Positions 7,621 through 13,433 of a stretch of DNA of 13,433 nt are shown one piece after another. Position 1 is the stretch's first letter. Each line of letters starts with the position of its first letter. The stretch covers positions 1 to 13,433 of the forward strand of contig LXTK01000229.1 of the NCBI GenBank assembly GCA_001643475.1, read 5' to 3'. Made by a program: the position numbers and the translations under genes. Below the pieces are notes generated by a model. The model was given only the letters and a program-made list of their open reading frames with translations. It made no database searches and had not been told where the DNA came from. Origin of the DNA: Proteobacteria bacterium SPGG2 (GTDB taxonomy: Bacteria > Pseudomonadota > Gammaproteobacteria > Acidiferrobacterales > SPGG2).

Positions 7621-8397
7621 CTACACCCTATCTTGAAACTGAGACTTGTCAGTAGTGAGCTGCTTACTCCTGGTCTTTCTCAACTTGCTGTGGTCTACGA
7701 CAGAAAACTCGATAATCGTGTTGCCGGACCAGCCAAGCAAATAGAGTTTGCCAAAGTCTAAATTCATCGGGAGTACGTCGGTAATCACAAAATCTTCCAG
7801 CAACGATAAGTCTTCCCGTGATCTGAAGGTGCCGTAATCGTCAAACACAATAACCAGGGTGGCGAGTTTGCCGTATGGTCTATCTGCCTTTGCTCTCGCT
7901 GCCTTAGCAATTAACTCCAATCCCTTATTTAGCAAAATAACGTGTAGCAGTGTTTCGCCGTCGTCCGCTGACTTGCTTTTGTGGTCTCTTCGGTCTCTTT
8001 GCGTAAACCTACTAAATGTGAATGCGTGCTCTTCGTCTGGAAGATACAGCCTTCGCAGGTAGGCCTCATAACTGAGAATGGCACGGGCAAAAACAATACT
8101 TCGCACCCGAAGTGGTCGTCTACGATAGTCAACGATTACGGCGTCGCAGTCGTCGTCGCTCAGATTTGGCTTGCAGACAACGTCTATACGGTTGTTGAAC
8201 AAATGTCTTACGAGAAAGCTTAAACTATAAATCTCGTCCACGAAGCATCTTGCTAGTCCCTGCCGCTCTACCAGGTATCTTCGACCTTCTTTCGTGTTTT
8301 TGAAAAGTTTGTTCTTTCGCTCGACCCATCGCACGAGCTCTTCTGGGGTTCGCTCCATTTCACAATCGACTAAAGACAGTATCTTTGCTGGTTCCAT
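7621..8397 (-). CDS. hypothetical protein, 258 aa
   Basis: I do not recognise a family. The protein is soluble, with no signal peptide or membrane helix, and is rich in charged residues. The N-terminal third is helical (ERTPEELVRWVERKNKLFKN). A central segment, DDDCDAVIVDYRRRPLRVRSIVF, has alternating hydrophobic strands and acidic turns. A later α/β portion contains ATLVIVFDDYGTF and KLYLLGWSGNTIIEF. The central strand with paired acids recalls PD-(D/E)xK nuclease-like folds, but the catalytic lysine is not clear, so this is only a structural hint. The start ATG at 8397 has weak ribosome-site support. It is the first of a possible two-gene unit with DUF2147, although the 208-bp gap makes separate transcription more likely. 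Confidence 0.75.
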   Translation of the reverse strand: MEPAKILSLVDCEMERTPEELVRWVERKNKLFKNTKEGRRYLVERQGLARCFVDEIYSLSFLVRHLFNNRIDVVCKPNLSDDDCDAVIVDYRRRPLRVRSIVFARAILSYEAYLRRLYLPDEEHAFTFSRFTQRDRRDHKSKSADDGETLLHVILLNKGLELIAKAARAKADRPYGKLATLVIVFDDYGTFRSREDLSLLEDFVITDVLPMNLDFGKLYLLGWSGNTIIEFSVVDHSKLRKTRSKQLTTDKSQFQDRV

Positions 8398-8592
8398 AAC
8401 TATTAACTACCTAACAGACTTGAAACATGCCCTGTCAATACTACGCCGACATCCTTGCTCCGCACTCCGTAACTGATCTTTCTACTACATTAACCCGATT
8501 CGCTGTTGGGTCTGCGCCTGGCGCTCTCGATGGAATTCCTTCATGGCCGCATAGACCGGGCCATGTTGAGCTGATAAAACCCTAAACCACCC
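8398..8592. other. non-coding gap, possible coding remnant
   Basis: No gene is supported here. A minus-strand frame ending at 8485 reads VYAAMKEFHRERQAQTQQRI, which is amphipathic and protein-like, but it has only about 35 codons, sits between stops and has no ribosome site. It may be a relic. Confidence 0.3.
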
Positions 8593-8787
8593 TTACGCAG
8601 CTCGAAATGGTGAATCGAGCCTAATTCGAATTGCGCCCAGCATGCCCTCACCACCAAGGTCGAGAATATCGGGAAAGATAAATACAAGTGCGCCAACAGC
8701 AGAGATGGGGAGTGCCAGAACAGTTGCGAGCATAAACCGCAATTGCCTGTGTTGCTGTTTGGAAAGGGAATAACTGCGCTTGCGCAT
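8593..8787 (-). CDS. possible small membrane protein
   Basis: Starting at the ATG at 8787 this frame gives 64 aa. A basic N-terminus (MRKRSYSLSKQQHRQLR) is followed by one hydrophobic helix (FMLATVLALPISAVGALVFIF) and a short polar tail (PDILDLGGEGMLGAIRIRL). The positive-inside charge pattern is right for a membrane protein. A GTG 27 bases upstream (8814) is an alternative start; neither has a good ribosome site. No family was recognised. It lies 157 bp beyond the stop of the TVP38-like gene on the same strand. Confidence 0.4.
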   Translation of the reverse strand: MRKRSYSLSKQQHRQLRFMLATVLALPISAVGALVFIFPDILDLGGEGMLGAIRIRLDSPFRAA

Positions 8788-8954
8788 CACAAGCGCTTTT
8801 GCCGGGGACACCATAATACCTATGCCGCGTAGTCGGGAACGTCCATACTGCCACCACTTACGAGCACAACCACGGGAGGGTAGTCCCGCCCTCTTGGGTG
8901 TGCCTAGATAATTATAGACGGCCGAAAAAAGTAATTTAGTTTCCTACACTTGCA

Positions 8955-8967
8955 GGCCGTGTCGGCC
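8955..8967 (-). terminator. weak hairpin downstream of the TVP38-like gene
   Basis: GGCCG-ACA-CGGCC on the minus strand begins 5 nt after the stop of the TVP38-like gene. A T6 run follows only about 30 nt later, so it is at best an imperfect terminator. Confidence 0.3.
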
Positions 8968-8971
8968 ATCC

Positions 8972-9739
8972 TTAAGCGCTATTAGTTCGACCAGCTCGAG
9001 CTTCTTCCAGGCTATAGTGCCTCGCCGCCAACCGTGTGACGTAGACCATTACGGCTATCGAAAAAACCAGGCTGATAGCGGCCAGCGTGTCGCGTAGCGG
9101 TACAAACTCACTGGCACCGCCGAGGACTTTTACTACATCAGTTGCCACACACCCGCAGTAAACCGTAAGGATCCAGGCCGGGATCATGCAACGACTGGCA
9201 AGCAGATAGGGCCAAAGCCGCACTTTTGTCATCGCCATGGCATAGCCCATGATTGCAGGATTAACGGGAAGTAGCCTCAATAGACAAAGCAAGCGAAGAC
9301 CACCCTCATTAACCACACTCTCGAGTGCCCCGAGTCTCGGGTATGCGCTTAGCCAATGTTGTGCTGGGCCGTGCAGAAAGCTTCTGGCAATAAAGAAAAC
9401 CAGAGTTGCACAAAGTAGGCCGGCGACACAGAGCGAAATGCTTCACTATACAAAACCGAAAAGACTCCCAGCTGCGATTCCGAAGATCGCCTCTGGAATA
9501 ACCACGGTCATCGCAACTGTGGATATAAAGATGAATGCAAGAATTCCCCAGTCACGATTCACGGCAAGCCAGCTTTCGGTGGTCGCCAGCGCACTGTCCA
9601 GATTATTCGAGTCGATGAGCGCGGCGATGATCATGAGCAACAGGACGATCACTAACACCGACAAGAAGACCCAAGAATATCGCATGGTAAACCAACACAC
9701 AGATGTCTTCTTAGCAATGTTCATCAGCACTGAACGCAT
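8972..9739 (-). pseudogene. TVP38/TMEM64 (DedA-like) membrane protein interrupted by tandem TAG TGA
   Basis: One uninterrupted frame of 255 codons covers the whole family length except for two adjacent stops at codons 98 and 99 (9448–9443). The N-terminal part carries a membrane helix (about 22–42), a second one (about 66–80) and IPEAIFGIAAGSLFGF, the family's first re-entrant-loop motif. After the stops the same frame continues SISLCVAGLLCATLVFFIAR and reaches the second motif, LCLLRLLPVNPAIMGYAMAM, followed by two more helices. The start at 9739 has a good ribosome site. Intact relatives are polytopic inner-membrane proteins thought to move or handle lipids. As read, the product would stop at 97 aa unless both stops are suppressed; an internal start at 9316 could make only the C-terminal part. 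It lies 30 bp downstream of DUF2059 and is probably co-transcribed with it. Confidence 0.85.
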
Positions 9740-9744
9740 GAATA

Positions 9745-9750
9745 CCTTCC
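9745..9750 (-). promoter_or_regulatory. ribosome binding site of the TVP38-like gene
   Basis: GGAAGG sits 5 nt before the ATG at 9739. It supports that start over the in-frame ATG at 9724. Confidence 0.6.
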
Positions 9751-9769
9751 AAACATCAGGTGTGTGCGC

Positions 9770-10227
9770 CTATTCCTCTTGTACCAGACCATTTTCTTTC
9801 AACTTTCGCGCTATTCGTCCACCTAGTTCCATGCCCCATTGACGACCTACCATCGTCGACTCCTCGGTGAGCACAGGTAACTTGCTCACCAGCTTTTGAC
9901 CAGCTGGCGTCCTGGTAGAACGCAATCATTGATTCCATTTCTGCCACCGTGAAGTGTCTGGCGTAGACCGGCACCACTAGGCGATTAAGGTCGTCTGGAT
10001 CCACCTCCGCCATAAAGTCTTGCCAGAACTTATCCGGGACATCGGGCAGGATTCGTCGCTTCACATCGATCATCTGGTTCATCATACGAATGCCGAGTTC
10101 ACCTGCACCTGTCACTCTCAACAGCTCGTGAGCAGCTTGCGCTACATCACGCTTTACATCGCCCGACGCCGAAATGCCGGCAGATACGACACATAAGACG
10201 ATCGCAGTAAGTAGTGGGGAATCTCAC
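9770..10227 (-). pseudogene. DUF2059 secreted protein with two single-base frameshifts
   Basis: Three consecutive reading frames together give a normal DUF2059 protein. A GTG at 10227 with an AAGGAG ribosome site starts a signal peptide (SPLLTAIVLCVVSAGISA). The middle frame carries AHELLRVTGAGELGIRMMNQ through HFTVAEMESMIAFYQ. The last frame gives TPAGQKLVSKLPVLTEES, then GRQWGMELGGRIARKLKENG, and stops at 9770. The shifts map near 10220 (extra T, minus strand, in GATTCCCC) and near 9911 (extra G in CAGGACGCC). Removing both bases leaves exactly 152 codons (151 aa plus stop), the expected size. DUF2059 proteins are small periplasmic or secreted proteins of uncertain role. The gene precedes the TVP38-like gene by 30 bp. 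Confidence 0.85.
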
Positions 10228-10234
10228 GGGGAAA

Positions 10235-10240
10235 CTCCTT
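10235..10240 (-). promoter_or_regulatory. ribosome binding site deciding the DUF2059 start
   Basis: AAGGAG on the minus strand lies 7 nt before the GTG at 10227. The GTG leads into a signal peptide only after a one-base correction, which places the native start here rather than at the internal GTG at 10121. Confidence 0.65.
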
Positions 10241-10388
10241 TTGGGTAGCTAAAGCAGATGCAAGACTCCGCCCTCACGTCCCAGCGTCCCGGGGCAAGAT
10301 CTGATCAATAATAGTTAGACCATTTCTAGGCAGATTTTATAGGGATGCCTGGCCCTAGGCGGGATCTGGTGCCTACCTGGTGGCCACA

Positions 10389-11138
10389 CTACTGAAAATA
10401 GCGAATATAGACAGCTACTTCGGCGGTAGCCACTAGATTCACCAAGGCATGCATCGCAATGGACGTATATATAGATCCGGTCGCCAGGCGCGCGCCGCCG
10501 AGGATCAGGCCGAGGATAAACACAGTGCTGATCTCGTAGGGGCCATACTGCAGATGGATCACCGCCCACAGCAGCGACGTGATTACCACCGCCCCAGTGG
10601 CGCCTAGGCGCGTGTATCGAATGCCCTCGAACAGAAACCCACGAAAAAACAGTTCCTCCGCTAGCGGCGCGGCGATAACAATCGCCAGCCACAGAAGCGG
10701 GACAAAGTAAGCAGTCACATAGGCGCGAAGCATAAACTCCGGGATAACAGCTCTATCCAACAGATACGCCAGACCGTCCCAAGCGACAGCGAACACTAAG
10801 GCAACGCCTACCCAAGTACACAGCGTCTTCGCGCTTACAGGATATAAGTGTAGGTACTCTCGTAGCGTCGTACCTTTTCGCAGTGATGCGAATAGAGCGA
10901 TGAGCCCAACTGTCGTCACCGTAGTTGCGCATGTCACGATTGCTATCAGGAATCCGTTCGTTTGCAGGGAAATCGAAAATTCTTCGAAATCTAGATCTGG
11001 ATTATTGTTTTGCGCGATCACGGTAAACAGACCGGTACCCAAGATCTGAACCAACAGAAAGCACGTAATAATGACCAGACTGAAGCCGATAGTCGCCCAT
11101 ATGCCCCATGGGGCAAAACTGGGTTCGTGTTCACTCAT
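10389..11138 (-). CDS. CPBP family intramembrane metalloprotease (CAAX/Abi type)
   Basis: This 249-aa polytopic membrane protein has about six to eight hydrophobic helices. It carries the three conserved motifs of the CPBP (Abi, Rce1-like) family: EELFFRG (161–167), WAVIHLQYG with H195, and HALVN with H230 and N234. The two glutamates and the histidines form the membrane-embedded catalytic site in this family, so it should be an active protease. Bacterial members have been linked to protein processing, bacteriocin immunity and other envelope roles; the substrate here cannot be told. The start ATG at 11138 follows a weak purine stretch. It lies 68 bp downstream of the depolymerase on the same strand and may share its transcript. 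Confidence 0.9.
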   Translation of the reverse strand: MSEHEPSFAPWGIWATIGFSLVIITCFLLVQILGTGLFTVIAQNNNPDLDFEEFSISLQTNGFLIAIVTCATTVTTVGLIALFASLRKGTTLREYLHLYPVSAKTLCTWVGVALVFAVAWDGLAYLLDRAVIPEFMLRAYVTAYFVPLLWLAIVIAAPLAEELFFRGFLFEGIRYTRLGATGAVVITSLLWAVIHLQYGPYEISTVFILGLILGGARLATGSIYTSIAMHALVNLVATAEVAVYIRYFQ

Positions 11139-11206
11139 GAATGATCAATCTCAACGCTATCAGCGCACGCCGTCTACCACTCGTTGTATCTTTGTTCCGT
11201 GTAGAC

Positions 11207-12235
11207 CTAACTTCTTCCTGCCAGATGTTTGATCATGGCCATCACCGCAACCATCTGAGGGCCTGCCTTGTTGTAATAGTCAGCGCTATCATAACCCCAC
11301 CAATCCCAACAGCCGTTTGGGTTGGTCCATCGTGCTGGCACCAGCTGCGGGTAGAGTACGATGATATTGTTCATAGCAGCCCATTCGTTGTAACCCGCGT
11401 GCATGTAAAACAGATCTCCGAGCATGCTGGTCGTCTGTTGGCAACCATGAAACACGACGTGAACTCGGCATAACCCGCCCTCGCTGCACGATTTCGGCAC
11501 ATATGCGTAGCCTTTTTCACTCAGACTATGGCTTTTGGGGTTTCTGATAAACCTCGCCTGAGAAAACTCGATGATTTCACCTGAACCCATGGGTGAGCGG
11601 TGTCGAGGATTCAGCTTGCCATAGATATGGCGCAAGATGGCGCCGGCTTGGTCGTAGTCACAATTGTTGATAAAAGGTGATGTCGTTTTCTCGCAGGCAC
11701 TGCCATAGCCAGCCGTTATCATGGCGTGGCCGGCGTGTATGCGTTCGACGTATTGGATGTTTTCTATTGGTACGCCGGCAAGTTCGTAAAACGATTTCGT
11801 CTGCGCCACCACCGATGGCCTCACCGATTTGTCCTCCGTGCCGCTGAAAATATAAACTTTGTCGTCTCTTAGGTGATCTAGGTCATCGATTTGTTGCCGA
11901 CGGGCGAATCGTCGGGCATGGGCTACTAGTTTGGCTGCCCTCGGTTTGCTGGCCCAGAACGAAGGGTTCGTACACTGACCCAGATAAAACCATAACGCGA
12001 ACCAATGTCCTTGGGTGCAATAGTAAGGACCGCCAGCAATAACGCCGACACCAGAGATCGTTGATGAGAATGCCACATGGAATTGGGTCGCCACAAAGCC
12101 CCCCGACGAAAACCCCGAGACCGACGTTTGCTGGAGATCTACATTGTATGCTGGCAATTCCTTTTCGACGGCAACGGCCAAGCTGGCGAAGGTCACCAGC
12201 ATGGCCATCGCAACGCGAACTAGGACTACCCTCAC
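11207..12235 (-). CDS. extracellular short-chain polyhydroxyalkanoate (PHB) depolymerase, catalytic domain type 2
   Basis: This 342-aa secreted α/β-hydrolase hydrolyses poly(3-hydroxybutyrate)-like polyesters. The N-terminus is a signal peptide (cleavage near 21–23, SLAVAVEKE). The lipase box GFSSG gives nucleophile S43. D135 in SGTEDKSV and H170 in HAGHAM complete the likely triad. The oxyanion motif HGCQQ (263–267) comes after the lipase box, which is the hallmark of the type 2 arrangement. Several cysteines fit an exported protein. No substrate-binding or linker domain follows, so polymer binding would rest on the catalytic domain alone; a shorter ester or oligomer substrate is possible. 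The GTG at 12235 is 13 bp after the decarboxylase stop; an ATG at 12208 is the alternative start. No PHA synthase or phasin is nearby. Confidence 0.88.
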   Translation of the reverse strand: MRVVLVRVAMAMLVTFASLAVAVEKELPAYNVDLQQTSVSGFSSGGFVATQFHVAFSSTISGVGVIAGGPYYCTQGHWFALWFYLGQCTNPSFWASKPRAAKLVAHARRFARRQQIDDLDHLRDDKVYIFSGTEDKSVRPSVVAQTKSFYELAGVPIENIQYVERIHAGHAMITAGYGSACEKTTSPFINNCDYDQAGAILRHIYGKLNPRHRSPMGSGEIIEFSQARFIRNPKSHSLSEKGYAYVPKSCSEGGLCRVHVVFHGCQQTTSMLGDLFYMHAGYNEWAAMNNIIVLYPQLVPARWTNPNGCWDWWGYDSADYYNKAGPQMVAVMAMIKHLAGRS

Positions 12236-12248
12236 AACTGATCAACGT

Positions 12249-13433
12249 CTATCGCGCATTCTCCTCGGCGGCAATGCGCAACATGGCATCGAGGCTACGG
12301 TCGACATCGGCTTCAGTGGTGGCCCAAGAAGACACGCTAATACGCATCGCAACATATCCCTGCCATACCGTGCCCCCACACCAACAGGTACCATCCTCCT
12401 GCAGTCGAGCAATTACCCGGTGCGTTGTTTCCTCATCCCCAAAGGAGACCAGTACCTGGTTGATCACAACCTCGTTGAGGACTTCGTAGCCAGCTTCGGT
12501 CAGACCCTTGGCAAAGCGCGCCGCCTGTTTACAGCTACGTTCGATGAGCTCGGCCAACCCGGAGCGACCGAGCGACAACAGCGCCGCCCATATCTCGACG
12601 CCGCGCGCACGCCGCGACATCTCGGGCGTGTTGTGACGCGGCGGGGGTTCTGTGTTTCGTACCAGGTAGGGGGCACTGCCTGTCATGGCCGCACGCAGGG
12701 GTTCCGCGTCGCGGCAAATCGCGACGCCGCTATCGTAAGGAACATTGAGCCATTTGTGTCCATCCAGGGCCCATGAGTCAGCGTTTGCGAAAGGACGGGC
12801 AAGGTGCGATCGTTCAGGTGCTGCTGCCGCCCACAACCCGAATGCGCCGTCCACATGTACCCACGCGCCAACCTCATGGGCACGCGCGCAGATTTCTTCC
12901 GCTGGATCAAACGCACCGGTGTTTACGTTCCCTGCCTGGATGCACACAATTGTGGAAACCGGCAGTTGTGGCAATGTGTCGGCGCGCATTCTTCCTTGCC
13001 CATCTACCGGGACGCGTAAGACGCGCTCACGCCCCAGACCCAAGAGACTAAGCGCCTTTAGCAGGCTAACATGTACTTCTTCACCCACCACCACTGTGAC
13101 GGGCGGCGCATCAAACAGTCCCTGCGCATCGACATCCCATCCCCGTTTCTGCAAGATCGCATGTCGGGCGGCTGCCAAGCCAGAAAAATTCGCCATCGTC
13201 GCCCCGGTCACAAATGCGACGTTGGCCTCACGCGGCAGGCCAAGCACATCGACCAACCAACGCTGGGTGATCTCTTCGATCGCCAACCCGATCGGCGACA
13301 TCACGGCCGACGCGGCATTCTGATCCCAGGCGCCTGCGAGCCAGTTGGCGGCCAATGCAGCGGGCAACACGCCGCCGGTTACGAACCCGAAGTAACGCCC
13401 ACCCGCAGTAGCGACGGTGGCGCCGGATCCGAC
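12249..13433 (-). CDS. PLP-dependent group II decarboxylase, 5' end beyond the window
   Basis: The visible 394 residues cover most of a group II (aromatic amino acid / glutamate-type) decarboxylase; the frame is open to the window edge, so the N-terminus is missing. Landmarks in order are SPIGLAIEEITQRWL, a GATMANFSGLAAAR turn that binds the PLP phosphate, EEVHVSLLKAL with the ring-stacking His, HVDGAFG with the Asp that contacts the PLP nitrogen, and WALDGHKWLNVPYD with the Schiff-base Lys. All key residues are present. Family members release CO2 from amino acids or act on related substrates; which amino acid cannot be read here. The GTG at 13370 is an internal codon, because conserved sequence (GRYFGFVTGG) lies upstream of it. 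It is followed 13 bp later by the PHB depolymerase. Confidence 0.9.
   Translation of the reverse strand, partial: VGSGATVATAGGRYFGFVTGGVLPAALAANWLAGAWDQNAASAVMSPIGLAIEEITQRWLVDVLGLPREANVAFVTGATMANFSGLAAARHAILQKRGWDVDAQGLFDAPPVTVVVGEEVHVSLLKALSLLGLGRERVLRVPVDGQGRMRADTLPQLPVSTIVCIQAGNVNTGAFDPAEEICARAHEVGAWVHVDGAFGLWAAAAPERSHLARPFANADSWALDGHKWLNVPYDSGVAICRDAEPLRAAMTGSAPYLVRNTEPPPRHNTPEMSRRARGVEIWAALLSLGRSGLAELIERSCKQAARFAKGLTEAGYEVLNEVVINQVLVSFGDEETTHRVIARLQEDGTCWCGGTVWQGYVAMRISVSSWATTEADVDRSLDAMLRIAAEENAR

Noticed and set aside
8485..8590. possible transposase or other gene fragment on the minus strand
   Set aside because: About 35 codons bounded by stops, with no start and no family match I can support; recorded only as a possible remnant.
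9249..9842. 197-codon plus-strand open frame
   Set aside because: It is antisense to the TVP38-like gene and the end of DUF2059, both of which have recognisable family motifs on the minus strand. Its translation has no domain-like pattern.
12061..13323. several plus-strand frames of 140–210 codons
   Set aside because: They are shadows of the depolymerase and decarboxylase, which carry complete catalytic motif sets on the other strand.

Overview
The window looks like a piece of a gammaproteobacterial chromosome. The main evidence is a pyrB–pyrC' pair of the Pseudomonas type: aspartate carbamoyltransferase overlapping, by one base, a dihydroorotase-like gene whose metal-binding HxH is replaced by RxR. 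The CHASE2-type Ser/Thr kinase, DUF2059 and DUF2147 secreted proteins and PHB depolymerase fit a free-living proteobacterium, but none fixes a genus. No tRNA, rRNA, CRISPR array, insertion sequence or phage gene was recognised.

Layout. Positions 1–350 (minus) hold a SAM-dependent methyltransferase running off the left edge. Its 5' end meets the 5' end of pyrB (plus), and neither gene has a usable start codon at the meeting point. pyrB and pyrC' fill 335–2634. A gene-poor stretch (2635–3960) follows. It contains a cluster of degenerate roughly 80-nt repeat units with hairpins, a 24-nt tandem repeat, and possibly one tiny membrane-protein gene. A large CHASE2–TPR–Ser/Thr kinase (4098–6866, plus) follows. 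Every well-supported gene to the right of it is on the minus strand.

In minus-strand transcription order the right half reads as follows. A PLP-dependent decarboxylase enters from the right edge. After a 13-bp gap comes an extracellular short-chain polyhydroxyalkanoate depolymerase, then a CPBP-family membrane protease. A two-gene unit of a DUF2059 secreted protein and a TVP38/TMEM64 (DedA-like) membrane protein comes next. An unrecognised 258-aa protein and a DUF2147 secreted protein end the series.

A recurring theme is genes that are recognisable end to end but interrupted. DUF2059 reads as a normal 151-aa protein if two single extra bases are removed. The TVP38 gene keeps one frame throughout but has two adjacent stops (TAG TGA) where TGG TGG would fit. 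pyrB lacks a start, although one extra base would explain that too. This is either real gene decay or uncorrected sequence error, and the sequence alone cannot decide. The genes do not form one obvious pathway: pyrB/pyrC' belong to pyrimidine synthesis, the kinase to signalling, and the right half mostly to cell envelope and secreted functions.
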